This document shows positions 1 to 8,883 of a stretch of DNA of 64,000 nucleotides, in pieces. The position numbers and the translations under genes are program-made. The stretch is taken from assembly GCF_000787835.1 (NCBI RefSeq), contig NZ_BBPP01000025.1, positions 1-64,000 on the forward strand, in the 5' to 3' direction. Each line of letters opens with the position of its first letter. Positions within the stretch are counted from its first letter, which is position 1. This DNA is from Streptacidiphilus melanogenes (lineage in GTDB: Bacteria > Actinomycetota > Actinomycetes > Streptomycetales > Streptomycetaceae). The notes beneath the pieces are model-generated. The model saw nothing but the letters and a program-made list of their open reading frames with translations. It was not told the origin of the DNA and made no database searches.

Positions 1-99
1 AGCGTGGGCCGACGCAGCCTGCGCAGGAGCGGCGGCCATGAGGGCCGAGACGCCGAGAGCGACGGCGGTGGCAGCGGCGGATATCGACGAGGTGCGCAA
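1..99 (-). CDS. Secreted protein, N-terminal signal peptide only (cut by window edge)
   Basis: Only the first 33 codons lie inside the window; the gene continues past base 1. A TTG start at 99-97 is preceded by GGAGG (complement of 107-111) at 7 nt spacing. The translated start, MRTSSISAAATAVALG followed by a hydrophobic stretch and an APAQAASA-type cleavage region, is a typical Sec signal peptide, so the product is exported. The mature part is absent, so no function can be given. It is divergent from the GH9 gene, and the two share the 364-base region 100-463. Confidence 0.6.
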   Translation of the reverse strand, partial: MRTSSISAAATAVALGVSALMAAAPAQAASAHA

Positions 100-431
100 C
101 GTACAGCCTCCAGTGGGGAGTTCGGGCCTGTTCGCGGCACGTGCGCACGACGTGCGTGCCACCTGCGCGAACGCAATGACGTAGCGAGAAACCTCTGAAC
201 ACCCCCTTAAGGGGTGTCAGCTGGCGAGAACGCTAGCGATGGTGTCCGGGGACTGACAAGGGATGGTCGCTGGATGAAATTCACGTTTACCGGCCCGCAA
301 CAAAGCGCCGCGTGCACCTTCACACCGAATGCGCAGCAACCCCTACGAACTGCCGGAAACGGGCTCAGGACTACCGCCCTCGGCGACCACAACACTTGAC
401 CCACCGTCAGGCCGGCTCTACCTTCAGCGCG

Positions 432-450
432 GTAAGGAAACTTTCCTAAC
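432..450. promoter_or_regulatory. Palindromic operator upstream of the GH9 gene
   Basis: Nine-base arms GTAAGGAAA and TTTCCTAAC flank a single central C, with one mismatch (GTWAGGAAA-C-TTTCCTWAC). The element ends 13 nt before the GH9 ATG and just before its RBS (AGAGGAG), so a bound protein would block transcription or early elongation. From memory, operators of this shape occur for ROK-family regulators of secreted hydrolases in Streptomyces; the assignment is inference. The rest of 100-463 shows no gene. Confidence 0.5.
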
Positions 451-463
451 AGAGGAGCCGTCG

Positions 464-2404
464 ATGCCCCACTCCCGCAGGCGTCGCCGCACCACCGGCC
501 TCGCAGCGCTGGTCGTGAGTGCCGCCGTCGCCGCCGTGCCGCTCGGGCTCGGCGCGCCCGCCGCCGACGCCGCGAGCGCCGCGCAGATCCGCGTCGACCA
601 GGCCGGCTTCCTTTCCGGCGAGGTCAAGCAGGCCTACCTGATGACCGGTGCCGCAGCCTCCTCGGTCACCTTCCACGTCGTCGACTCAGCCGGCGCGACG
701 GTGCTCAGCGGCGCCGTGGGCGGCACCAGTCGGGGCTCGTGGAACAAGGCCTACCCGGACGTCTACCCGATCACCTTCTCGGGCCTGACGGCTCCCGGCA
801 CCTACCGGCTCACCGTCAGCGGCGACGCCAAGGCGACCTCCCCGGCCTTCCGCGTCGAGGCTCCCGCCGCCCTCTACGGCAAGCTCGTCACCGACGGGGT
901 CGGCTTCTTCCAGAACCAGCGCGACGGATCCGCCGTCATACCCGGCGCACTCAAGCGTCAGCCGTCCCACCTGGACGACGCGCACGCCGACGTCTACGCC
1001 TGGCCGAAGTTCGCCGCGGGCGGCTCGGACACGATCACCGACGGCGACCTGAAGCAGATCGCCGGTCCGGTCGACGTCTCCGGCGGCTGGTTCGACGCGG
1101 GTGACTTCCTCAAGTTCACACACACCGCCGCCCTCGGCGACACCCTGCTGTTGGCCTCGCAGCGGGCCCTCGGCTCCGCCGCACCCGCGTCCCTCGACGC
1201 CGAGGCGCACTTCGGCGAGCAGTGGCTGGACAAGATGTGGGACCAGCCCACCAAGACGCTCTACCTCCAGGTGGGCATCGGCTCGGGCAATGCGGCGGGC
1301 ACCTTCCACGGCGACCACGACCTGTGGCGGCTGCCGCAGAAGGACGACGGCGACACGGCCACCGCCGACCGCTACGCAGCCGCCCACCGGCCTGTCTTCG
1401 AGGCCGCCGCACCCGGCAAGCCCATCAGTCCCAACGTCGTCGGCCGCGTCAGCGCCGCCTTCGCGCTGGCCGCCCAGGTGGACGCGAAGAGCGACCCGGC
1501 CCGGGCCGCCGCCGAATTCCAGGCCGCCACCTCCCTGTACGCCCAGGCGAACACGGCGAGTCCGCCGAAGCCCCTCACCACCGCGCTGCCGAACGCCTAC
1601 TACCCCGAGTCGACCTGGCACGACGACATGGAGCTCGGCGCCGCAGAGATCGCGCTCGCCGCGCAGGCACTGGACCGCAGCGCCGCGGCGTACCTCGGCC
1701 AGGCCGCCACCTGGGCCAAGGACTACCTCGCGAGCGACACCGGCGACACCTTCAACCTCTACGACACCTCCGCCCTCGCCCACGCCGACCTGCTGAAGGC
1801 GATGGCGGGAGCCGGGAACCCCTCCGGGCTCGCCGTCACTCCGGCCGCGCTGGAGGCCGACCTCAAGCGCCAGGTCCAGGCCGGCGCGACCAACGCGGGC
1901 AAGGACGTCTTCCACGCCGGCGGCGACTACAGCGACTTCGACGTCGACGCGCACACCTTCGGCTTCCTCACGACCGAGGCCCTGTACAAGCAGGCCACCG
2001 GCGACGCCTCCTACGACGCCTTCGCCACCGAGCAGCGCGACTGGCTGCTCGGCGCGAACGCCTGGGGCACCAGCTTCATGGTCGGCGAGGGCAGCACCTT
2101 CCCGGACTGCATGCAGCACCAGGTCGCCAACATCTCCGGCAGCACCGACGGCAAGGGCCCGATCGACGTCGGCGCGGTCGTCAACGGGCCCAACAACCCG
2201 AGCAACTTCACCGGCGGGCTGGGCGACTACCAAACCGGCATGACCGCCTGCCCTCCCGGTGGCGCCGACCCGTTCAACGCCTTCACCGGCCACAACAGCC
2301 GGTTCTCGGACGACGTCCGCTCCTGGCAGACGGACGAACCGGCCCTCGACATGACCGGCTCGGCCGTCCTCGGTGCGGCGCTCCAGGAGTCGGTCGCCCG
2401 GTGA
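464..2404 (+). CDS. Secreted GH9 cellulase/endoglucanase-type glycoside hydrolase
   Basis: The product is 646 residues. The ATG at 464 is chosen because AGAGGAG lies upstream and a Sec signal peptide (Arg-rich start, hydrophobic core, cleavage near residue 36) begins there; the open frame runs further upstream but has no support. Residues ~40-125 form a CelD_N-type Ig-like domain (IRVDQAGFLSGEVKQAYLMT). The (alpha/alpha)6 catalytic domain follows. The GH9 base region GGWFDAGDFLKF carries D211 and D214, and the C-terminal motif WQTDEPALDMT carries the acid E625. GH9 enzymes cleave beta-1,4-glucans with inversion; some are exo-acting or act on glucosamine oligomers, so endo-cellulase is likely but not certain. 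There is no cellulose-binding module. An operator-like palindrome at 432-450 suggests repression. Confidence 0.9.
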   Translation: MPHSRRRRRTTGLAALVVSAAVAAVPLGLGAPAADAASAAQIRVDQAGFLSGEVKQAYLMTGAAASSVTFHVVDSAGATVLSGAVGGTSRGSWNKAYPDVYPITFSGLTAPGTYRLTVSGDAKATSPAFRVEAPAALYGKLVTDGVGFFQNQRDGSAVIPGALKRQPSHLDDAHADVYAWPKFAAGGSDTITDGDLKQIAGPVDVSGGWFDAGDFLKFTHTAALGDTLLLASQRALGSAAPASLDAEAHFGEQWLDKMWDQPTKTLYLQVGIGSGNAAGTFHGDHDLWRLPQKDDGDTATADRYAAAHRPVFEAAAPGKPISPNVVGRVSAAFALAAQVDAKSDPARAAAEFQAATSLYAQANTASPPKPLTTALPNAYYPESTWHDDMELGAAEIALAAQALDRSAAAYLGQAATWAKDYLASDTGDTFNLYDTSALAHADLLKAMAGAGNPSGLAVTPAALEADLKRQVQAGATNAGKDVFHAGGDYSDFDVDAHTFGFLTTEALYKQATGDASYDAFATEQRDWLLGANAWGTSFMVGEGSTFPDCMQHQVANISGSTDGKGPIDVGAVVNGPNNPSNFTGGLGDYQTGMTACPPGGADPFNAFTGHNSRFSDDVRSWQTDEPALDMTGSAVLGAALQESVAR

Positions 2405-2472
2405 CCCCGTTGCCCCGTCAGTGCCCGGGTGTAGCGTCCGAACCGCAGTCACCTCGGAACGGAGGCACGCGG

Positions 2473-2619
2473 ATGACCGGTACGACGACAGGCGCGGCAA
2501 AGGTGACGGCATCCCGGCGCGTCGAGGCTCCGCCCGCGGTGGTCTTCCGGCCGCTCACCGACCGCACACGGCACCTGGACACGCTGAAGCGGCTCGCGGC
2601 CCTGTGCGTTCCTGCGTGA
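2473..2619 (+). pseudogene. Truncated SRPBCC/START-like domain remnant
   Basis: A 48-codon frame with a good RBS (GGAGG, 8-9 nt before ATG) encodes MTGTTTGAAKVTASRRVEAP and then VVFRPLTDRTRHLD, which matches the beta1-alpha1 start of polyketide cyclase/SRPBCC proteins (VTVSRRIEAP..VFAVLADPARH). The frame then stops, leaving under a third of the ~145-residue fold. Its stop overlaps the GTG start of the next gene (GTGA), so it may now act as a translated leader for the DUF664 gene. A deletion fusing the remnant to that gene is the simplest explanation. Confidence 0.5.
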
Positions 2620-3125
2620 ACGCCGAACTCGAGGCCCTCAGGGGTGCGTTGGACCGCCAGCGTGCGCATGTCACCGGGGTCCTCGACGGGCTGTCCGAGG
2701 AGCAGCTGCGGCGTCCCGTGCTACCGAGCGGCTGGAGCTGCCTGGCGTTGCTGCGGCACCTCACTCTCGACGTCGAGCGCTTCTGGTTCCGCGGGGTGAT
2801 CGCGGGCGCGCCCGCTGTGGCCGGAGGGCTCACAGCGGGCGCGCGGACGCACTGGTACGTGCCCGAGGGCATGGGTCCGAAGGAGGTGTTCGCCGACTAC
2901 CGGGCGGCCGTCGCCCGCTCGGACGCCGTCCTCGCCACCGTCACCGCCGATCAAGAGCCGGCCGCCTGGCCGACGGGGATCTGGCCGACCTGGCGACTGC
3001 CCGACGTGCGGCACGTGCTGCTGCACGTGATCACCGAGGTCGCCTGCCACTGCGGTCATCTGGACGCGGCCCGCGAGCTCCTCGACGGCACCACCTGGCT
3101 CGGCGGCGATCCCTACGCCGGCTAG
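2616..3125 (+). CDS. DUF664/DinB-family four-helix protein
   Basis: The product is 169 residues from the GTG at 2616, which overlaps the upstream stop (GTGA). The sequence shows the DUF664 pattern: LPSGWSCLALLRHLTLDVERFWF near residues 35-55 and a C-terminal EVACHCGHLDAARELLDG, giving the conserved histidines that bind a divalent metal in the DinB fold. DinB/DUF664 proteins in actinomycetes include thiol-S-transferases that use mycothiol, and many have no known substrate. It is the first of three DinB-type proteins in the window, and closest in pattern to the one at 41056. It converges on the GH87 gene with only 22 nt between stops. Confidence 0.75.
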   Translation: MNAELEALRGALDRQRAHVTGVLDGLSEEQLRRPVLPSGWSCLALLRHLTLDVERFWFRGVIAGAPAVAGGLTAGARTHWYVPEGMGPKEVFADYRAAVARSDAVLATVTADQEPAAWPTGIWPTWRLPDVRHVLLHVITEVACHCGHLDAARELLDGTTWLGGDPYAG

Positions 3126-3147
3126 CCGGGCCGGCTGAGCCCAGGGG

Positions 3148-5166
3148 CTACTTCCAGGGGCTCGGCGCGGGTGGTGGAACGACCGTGGGGCGGTCGTCGC
3201 AGGTGATCGTGTTCGGCAGCTCCCACGGCGCGAGCCAGGCGCCGGTCGTCCCGCCGCCGGTGTTGCCGCCGAGGTCGGTGAGGGTGAACTCCGAGCCGAA
3301 CGGGGTGAAGTGGAACGACCCGCAGTTGTTCACCCCGACGGCGCCCACGTTGCGGGCCACCACGTCCTGGAACGTGGCGCTGCCCGCGGCGCGGGCGCTC
3401 ACCACGTCCGTGCCGGTGCCGTCGACACGGATGTGGCTGAAGTGCACATTGCTGATGCTGTACTGGTCCTTCACGCTCCAGTCCGAGACAAGCATGATCG
3501 CGTCGTAGGTGTTGTCCAGGAAGTCGTCCCCGGTGACCTGGACGTCCGCGTCGATGCTGTGCTCGAGTGCGTAGAGCCAGATCGCGCCCAGCCCGATCTT
3601 CCAGTTCAGCTCGAAGGTCCCCGCCCGGACGGTGGTGTTGTCCGCCACCGAGATCCGGCCCGCGAACGGCACCGCGCCGAAGCGGGTGCCGAGCTGGATC
3701 GCGCTGCCCTCGCGGATCGGGTCCGCGACCAGGTTCCCCGCCACCGTCAGATCCGAACCGCCGTACAGCGCGATGCCGTTGGCCAGCACCGGCGTCTGCA
3801 CGGTGTTGTCCGCGACGACGTCGTGCGCGTCCGCGGCCGGCGCGGACCAGAGCGCGATCCCGTCGTCCCCGGTGTTCCGGACGAAGTTGTTCGCCACGAC
3901 CGAGTTCGTCACGCCCCCGTGGAAGTTGATCCCGTCGGCGATCTGGTCGGCGATCTGGTTGCCGGTGATCCGCAGGTCGTTCATCGGCCCGTCCAGCCAG
4001 ATGCCGACCTTGGTGTGGTGGATGTACAGCCCCTCGATCGAGGAGTCGCTGAGCGCACCGCCGACGCCGTTGACCTGGTCGGTGTCGATCCGCTCGCGTA
4101 CGTCGCCTTCGATGGCGAAGTCCCGCAGGTGCACGTCGTGGCTGCCGCCCGCGGAGGCGTCCTTGCCGTAGAACCCGACCCCGGTGTGGATCGACCCGTC
4201 CGGAGCCGGGGACGACAGCGTCACCTGGTGGCCCTTGATGACGGTGTACCAGTTGCCCGCGCCCTGGATGGTGACGCGGTCGACGATGATGTGCCGGTTC
4301 ACCTGGTACGTCCCCGGCGGCACCCAGACCGTCCGCCCGCTGCGCTGCGCGGCGGCGACGGCCGCGTCGAAGGCGTCGGCGGAGTCCTTGACCCCGGTCG
4401 GGTCCGCACCGAAGTCCCGCACGTCGAGCGCGTTCCGGGGCGCGGGCAGCGGCGGCGCGACGTGCTGCGTGTCCAGCACGTCGATCGTCGTGGTCGCGGC
4501 CGGGCTCCCCGCCGGGACCGCGAGCCGGATCACCTGCCCCGCACGGTAGGTGTGGTCGAGCAGCAGGCGCTGCTCGTCGTAGAAGTGGCTCGGCCGGAAC
4601 GGCGTCGGGAAGACGGGCGCGGGCGTCGTCTGGTCCGGCACGCAGTCGCACTCGGTGGTCCACCAGTCCGGGTTCAGCGGGCCGGCACCGGGGTCGTTGC
4701 TGAACGGGTACTCGTTGTAGAGCCAGGCGTACTGCGAGGTCAGCGTCATGGTCTGCCGGTGGTGCCCGTCGACGCTGACGTCCAGCGGCGCGGTGACGCC
4801 GCCACCGCCCGGTGCGTCCGGGATGCTGTAGCGGACGGTGATGGCGTTGGTGTCGGCGGGCAGGGTGAAGTCGACGTACTGGCCCGGCCTCAGCGAGACG
4901 GCCTGACGGCCGGTCGCCTCGGACGCGAGGGTGTAGGGCGTCGTGTCGGGCGCGAGCACCGTCCCGTCGGTCCGCGCGTCGAACGCGTTCTGCTCGGCGA
5001 ACCCGAGGTTCGCTCCGCGCCCCCGCAGCAGTGACGGATCGACTCCGGCCCGCGTCACCACGGGCTGCGGCCCCCGCACGGTGGCATGCGCGGCGCCGGT
5101 CCCTCCGACGGCGGCGAGCATGCCTACGGCGACGGCGAGGGAGAGTTGTCTCTTTCTGTGTGACAT
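3148..5166 (-). CDS. Secreted GH87 alpha-1,3-glucanase (mutanase/mycodextranase type)
   Basis: The product is 672 residues. The ATG at 5166 is preceded by AAGGAAGGG and opens a signal peptide (MSHRKRQLSLAVAVGMLAAV, cleavage after AHA at ~28). Residues ~60-255 form a beta-sandwich with the ATGRQAVSL and VRYSIPDAPGGGG motifs shared with the second GH87 enzyme in this window. Residues ~265-660 are a right-handed parallel beta-helix (RDFGADPTG, WVPPGTYQV). Within it ADGIN gives D411 and TGDD gives D434 and D435. The 23/24-residue spacing matches the GH87 catalytic aspartates as I recall them from Paenibacillus Agl-FH1. GH87 cuts alpha-1,3-glucan. It is the last gene of the transporter/alpha-glucosidase row, 51 nt after the GH13 gene. 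Confidence 0.82.
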   Translation of the reverse strand: MSHRKRQLSLAVAVGMLAAVGGTGAAHATVRGPQPVVTRAGVDPSLLRGRGANLGFAEQNAFDARTDGTVLAPDTTPYTLASEATGRQAVSLRPGQYVDFTLPADTNAITVRYSIPDAPGGGGVTAPLDVSVDGHHRQTMTLTSQYAWLYNEYPFSNDPGAGPLNPDWWTTECDCVPDQTTPAPVFPTPFRPSHFYDEQRLLLDHTYRAGQVIRLAVPAGSPAATTTIDVLDTQHVAPPLPAPRNALDVRDFGADPTGVKDSADAFDAAVAAAQRSGRTVWVPPGTYQVNRHIIVDRVTIQGAGNWYTVIKGHQVTLSSPAPDGSIHTGVGFYGKDASAGGSHDVHLRDFAIEGDVRERIDTDQVNGVGGALSDSSIEGLYIHHTKVGIWLDGPMNDLRITGNQIADQIADGINFHGGVTNSVVANNFVRNTGDDGIALWSAPAADAHDVVADNTVQTPVLANGIALYGGSDLTVAGNLVADPIREGSAIQLGTRFGAVPFAGRISVADNTTVRAGTFELNWKIGLGAIWLYALEHSIDADVQVTGDDFLDNTYDAIMLVSDWSVKDQYSISNVHFSHIRVDGTGTDVVSARAAGSATFQDVVARNVGAVGVNNCGSFHFTPFGSEFTLTDLGGNTGGGTTGAWLAPWELPNTITCDDRPTVVPPPAPSPWK

Positions 5167-5217
5167 CGGTTGCCCTTCCTTGGAGATGGAGTTGCACTCA
5201 CCCACGAGCGCAACTTC

Positions 5218-6846
5218 TCAGACCCTGAGCCAGACGGCCGTGTCGGCCGGGAGGACGGACTGACCGTGCAGCTCGTCGCTGGCCAGCAGCACGGTTCCGG
5301 TGAGGGGGAGGGCGACGGCCTCGGCGGAGAGGTTCACGACGCAGGCGAAGCCCTCCCCCCTCCGGAAGGCCAGCACCCCCTGTGGTGTTCCTTCCAGCCA
5401 CTGGAAGCCGCCGTCGCCCAGCTCGCGTCGGAGTCGCAGCGCCTGGCGGTAGAGGGCCAGCATCGACCCCGCGTCAGCGGCCTGCGCCTCGACCGTGTAC
5501 TCCTTCCATGCCTCCGGCTGCGGCAGCCACGGCACGCCGCTCCCGCCGGACGGCGAGAAGCCGAACGGCGGCTCGCTGCCCGACCAGGGGAGCGGGACCC
5601 GGCAGCCGTCCCGCCCCGGGTCCGCCGGGTTGCGACCCTTCCGCTCCCACATCGGGTCCTGCCGCAGCTCGTCGGGGATGTCCTCGACCTCCCACAGGCC
5701 GAGCTCCTCGCCCTGGTAGACGTAGACCGCGCCGGGGAGCGCCTGCGTCAACAGGGCCGCGGCCCGGGCGCGGCGCGTGCCGCGGGCGAGGTCCACAGGG
5801 CGGCCGTGCTGCCGGGCGTAGATCGCGAACGAGGTGTCCTCACGCCCGTAGCGGCTGACCACCCGGTCGACGTCGTGGTTGGACAGCACCCAGGTGGCCG
5901 GCGCGCCGGCCTCGCGGTGGAAGCGCAGGGTGTCGTCAATGACGCCGCGCAGCCGCTCCGCCTCCCAGGCGCACTCCAGATAAGGGAAGTTGAAGACCGT
6001 GTGCATCTCGTCGGGGCGCAGGTAGCGCGCCATCCTGGCGGCGTCCGGCAGCCAGACCTCGCCGATCAGGACGAGCCCGCCCCCGTAGGACTCGGCGACG
6101 CGCCGCCATGCGCGGTAGACCTCGTGGACCTCCTCGCGGTCGGTGAAGGCGTGCTCCTCGGGATCGCTCACGGGCAGGTCCGCATCCTTGACCAGCAGCG
6201 CGGCGGAGTCGATGCGGAAGCCGTCCGCGCCGCGGTCGAACCAGAAGCGCAGCACGCTCTCGAACTCGGCCCGGACATCGTCGTGCTCCCAGTTGAAGTC
6301 GGGCTGCTCGGGGGCGAACAGGTGCAGGTACCACTCCCCCGGCCGACCGTCCGGCTCGGTGACGCGGGTCCAGGTGGGGCCGCCGAAGAAGCCCTGCCAC
6401 TCGGTCGGCGGGTCCTCCCCGTCCGTGCCGCGTCCCGGCCGGAACCAGAACCGCGCGCGTTCCGGGGAGCCCGGGCCTGCCGCCAACGCTGCCTGGAACC
6501 AGGGGTTCTGGTCGCTGGTGTGGTTCGGGACGATGTCGATGACGACGCGGATTCCGAGCCCGTGCGCCTGGCGGATCAGCTCCTCCGCGTCGGCCAGCGT
6601 GCCGAACAGCGGATCGATGGCGCGGTAGTCGGCGACGTCGTAGCCGGCGTCGGCCTGCGGCGAGGCGTACCAGGGGTTGATCCAGATGGCGTCGACGCCG
6701 AGCTCGGCGAGGTAGGGCAGGCGCGCGCGCAGCCCGGCCAGGTCGCCCACCCCGTCGCCGTCGCCGTCGGCGAAGCTGCGGGGGTAGATCTGGTAGATGG
6801 CGGCGTTCCGCCACCACGGGAGCTCGCGCTCTCCGGTTTCGGGCAC
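5218..6846 (-). CDS. Cytoplasmic GH13 alpha-glucosidase (oligo-glucosidase, AglA-like)
   Basis: The product is 542 residues with no signal peptide, so it acts inside the cell. The N-terminus WWRNAAIYQIYPRSFADGDG is diagnostic for oligo-1,6-glucosidase/alpha-glucosidase members of GH13. Catalytic residues are the nucleophile D213 (GFRIDSA), acid/base E263 (LIGEVW) and stabiliser D325 (SNHDVDR). The family exo-hydrolyses alpha-linked gluco-oligosaccharides to glucose. Its place between the sugar importer and a GH87 glucanase suggests that nigero-oligosaccharides (alpha-1,3) are a natural substrate; this is inference, since GH13 specificity cannot be read from these motifs. A strong hairpin (6903-6946) separates it from the permease gene upstream, so its dose may be set below that of the importer. 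Confidence 0.88.
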   Translation of the reverse strand: MPETGERELPWWRNAAIYQIYPRSFADGDGDGVGDLAGLRARLPYLAELGVDAIWINPWYASPQADAGYDVADYRAIDPLFGTLADAEELIRQAHGLGIRVVIDIVPNHTSDQNPWFQAALAAGPGSPERARFWFRPGRGTDGEDPPTEWQGFFGGPTWTRVTEPDGRPGEWYLHLFAPEQPDFNWEHDDVRAEFESVLRFWFDRGADGFRIDSAALLVKDADLPVSDPEEHAFTDREEVHEVYRAWRRVAESYGGGLVLIGEVWLPDAARMARYLRPDEMHTVFNFPYLECAWEAERLRGVIDDTLRFHREAGAPATWVLSNHDVDRVVSRYGREDTSFAIYARQHGRPVDLARGTRRARAAALLTQALPGAVYVYQGEELGLWEVEDIPDELRQDPMWERKGRNPADPGRDGCRVPLPWSGSEPPFGFSPSGGSGVPWLPQPEAWKEYTVEAQAADAGSMLALYRQALRLRRELGDGGFQWLEGTPQGVLAFRRGEGFACVVNLSAEAVALPLTGTVLLASDELHGQSVLPADTAVWLRV

Positions 6847-6902
6847 GACGAACCTGCTTTCTGGAAGTCATCGAGATGACGTCATCGGTGAGGGGGAGCC
6901 GC

Positions 6903-6946
6903 CGTCCCGGCCCGCCCCCGGTCAGGGCGGGCGACGGGCCGGGACG
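6903..6946 (-). terminator. GC-rich hairpin between permease and alpha-glucosidase
   Basis: CGTCCCGGCCCG (6903-6914) and CGGGCCGGGACG (6935-6946) form a perfect 12-bp stem; an alternative inner stem pairs CCCGCCC with GGGCGGG. No U-tract follows, as usual in high-GC actinomycetes. It can act as a partial terminator or as an mRNA 3' stabiliser for the transporter message within one transcription unit. Confidence 0.6.
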
Positions 6947-7005
6947 ACGGGGATCGCGTCGGACAGGCCCGGGCACCCCGCTGGACCTGGGCCCTGTCCG
7001 GCGGC

Positions 7006-7896
7006 CTAGCCCTTGAGGCCGCCCGCGGTGAGACCGGCCATGATGTTGCGCTGGAAGACCAGGAACAGCGCGATGGTCGGGATCGACGCCAGGAACAGGC
7101 CGGCGATCAGGGAGTTCTCCGGCATCGAGGTCGCCGCGGTGTTGACGCCGACGTTGAGCGTCTCGTGCGAGGGGACGGTGATCAGCGGCCAGAGGAAGTC
7201 CTTCCAGACCGCGACCACGCCGAAGATGGACACGACGCCGAGGATCGGCCGCGACAGCGGCAGCACCACGGACCAGAGCACGCGCAGCGGGCCGGCGCCG
7301 TCGATGGCCGCCGCGTCGAGGAGCTCGTTCGGGATCGAGTCGAAGAACCGCTTCAGCAGGAAGATGTTGAAGGCGTTGGCCACCGTGGGCAGCCAGATGA
7401 CCCACGGGGTGTCCTGCAGGTTCCAGTGGACCAGCGGCAGGTCGAGCACGGTGAGGTACTGCGGGATGACCAGCGCGGCGGCCGGGATCATCATCGAGGC
7501 CAGCATCATGCCGAGGATCACATTGCCGAGCACCGGTCGCAGCTTGGACAGCGCGTAGGCGGCGGCGACGTCGAACAGCAGCTGGAAGAGCAGCGCTCCG
7601 CCTGCGTAGACGACGGTGTTGAGCAGCAGCCCGCCCATGCCGAGCCGGGACCAGGCCTCGGTGAAGGCGTGCGTGGCGGGATGGGTCGGGAAGAGCGTCG
7701 GCGGGGTGCGCACCAGTTCCTGGGAGGACTTGAAGCCGCCGGTGGCCATCCAGTACAGCGGGCCGACGAAGGCGATCGTCGTGACGAGCAGCACCAGCGC
7801 CAGCACGAGCCGGTAGAGGAGGCGTCCGCGTGGCTGGGCCAGCCGGACCGGGGAGACGAGCGTGCGGGTCGCGCCGGAGTGGGCGGCGTTCGTCAT
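7006..7896 (-). CDS. ABC sugar importer permease, MalG-like (CUT1)
   Basis: The product is 296 residues with six predicted membrane segments. The EAA loop that contacts the ATPase reads NELLDAAAIDGAGPLRVLWS (residues ~190-210), typical of MalG/MsmG. It is an inner-membrane subunit of an oligosaccharide importer. The ATG is 1 nt after the stop of the MalF-like gene and uses a GGGAGGAG placed in that gene's last codons, so the two permeases are translationally linked. No ATPase gene is in the cluster. CUT1 importers of streptomycetes commonly share the MsiK/MsmK ATPase encoded elsewhere, which is expected here. Confidence 0.9.
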   Translation of the reverse strand: MTNAAHSGATRTLVSPVRLAQPRGRLLYRLVLALVLLVTTIAFVGPLYWMATGGFKSSQELVRTPPTLFPTHPATHAFTEAWSRLGMGGLLLNTVVYAGGALLFQLLFDVAAAYALSKLRPVLGNVILGMMLASMMIPAAALVIPQYLTVLDLPLVHWNLQDTPWVIWLPTVANAFNIFLLKRFFDSIPNELLDAAAIDGAGPLRVLWSVVLPLSRPILGVVSIFGVVAVWKDFLWPLITVPSHETLNVGVNTAATSMPENSLIAGLFLASIPTIALFLVFQRNIMAGLTAGGLKG

Positions 7897-7897
7897 G

Positions 7898-8842
7898 TCA
7901 CTCCTCCCGTCCGCGGCGTTCCAGCCACAGGTAGAGCGCCGAGAAGCAGCCGAGCACCAGCAGCATGATCACGCCGAGGGCGGCCGCGGTGTTGAACTTG
8001 TCGTAGTTGAACGCGTAGTTGTAGAGCAGGTAGACCACGGTGGTGGTCGATCCCTCGGGGCCGCCGCCGGTCAGCACGAACGACTCGGTGAACATCTGCA
8101 TGGTGGCGACCACCTGCAGCATCAGCATCAGCGAGAGGATCAGCCGGGTCTGCGGCACGGTGACGTGCCAGATCCGCTGGAGCAGGTTGGCGCCGTCCAG
8201 CTCGGCGGCCTCGTATAGCTCGCCGGGGATGCCCTGCAGGGCGGCGAGGTAGACGAGCGTGGCGCTGCCCATGTTGCCCCAGGTCGAGACGAGCACCAGC
8301 GAGGGCATCGCGGTGCTCTTCGACGCCAGCCAGGAGGAGGTGGGCAGGTGCACCGCGTGCAGGATCTGGTTGAACAGGCCGTATCCGGGGTCCATGAAGT
8401 ACTTGAAGAGCAGGATGCCGGCCACCGGGGGCAGCATCACCGGGAGGTAGACCAGGACCCTCAGGTAGCCCTGGGCGTGGCGGAACTCGTTGATGACGAT
8501 CGCGGCCACGAAGGGCGCCGCGAAGCCGAAGAACAGGGCGATGCCGGTGAATTCCAGCGTGTTGCGCCAGGCCGTCCAGAACTCCGGGTCGGCGGTGATC
8601 TGCCGGTAGTTGGCGAGGCCGACCCACTGGGTCTCGCCGTAGTGGACCCGCTGGAACGACATCACGATCTCGCGGATCATCGGGTACCAGGTGAACAGCA
8701 CGAAGCAGAGCAGCGCGCCGATCAGGAAGGCGTGGGCGCGCAGGTTCCGCACCAGCGAGCGGCGCAGGGCCGCGAACCGGTCGTGCGGTCCGGCGCCCGC
8801 CGCGTCGACGCGGGAGGGGCCGCGTGTCAGCGTGACAGCCAT
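7898..8842 (-). CDS. ABC sugar importer permease, MalF-like (CUT1)
   Basis: The product is 314 residues from the ATG at 8842 (MAVTLTRGPSRVDAAG), chosen because GAGGAG precedes it at 7 nt; the longer open frame to 8932 lies in a strong hairpin region and is unlikely to be translated. Six membrane segments follow a cytoplasmic N-terminus. Signatures are FTWYPMIREIVMSFQ at the first helix and the EAA loop GELYEAAELDGANLLQRIWH. It pairs with the MalG-like subunit to form the channel. It sits downstream of the binding-protein gene, separated by the 8884-8927 hairpin. Confidence 0.9.
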   Translation of the reverse strand: MAVTLTRGPSRVDAAGAGPHDRFAALRRSLVRNLRAHAFLIGALLCFVLFTWYPMIREIVMSFQRVHYGETQWVGLANYRQITADPEFWTAWRNTLEFTGIALFFGFAAPFVAAIVINEFRHAQGYLRVLVYLPVMLPPVAGILLFKYFMDPGYGLFNQILHAVHLPTSSWLASKSTAMPSLVLVSTWGNMGSATLVYLAALQGIPGELYEAAELDGANLLQRIWHVTVPQTRLILSLMLMLQVVATMQMFTESFVLTGGGPEGSTTTVVYLLYNYAFNYDKFNTAAALGVIMLLVLGCFSALYLWLERRGREE

Positions 8843-8883
8843 GGGTGACTCCTCGTCAAGTGCCTGAGCACTGGGTGTCGGCC

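Noticed and set aside
329-463. N-terminal extension of the GH9 frame
   Set aside because: The open frame runs upstream of the ATG at 464, but that part crosses the operator and lacks an RBS, and the signal peptide begins at 464.
686-2512. Long minus-strand open frame opposite GH9
   Set aside because: Composition (Val/Gly/Arg/Glu-rich, no motifs) is that of a high-GC shadow frame over a clear GH9 gene.
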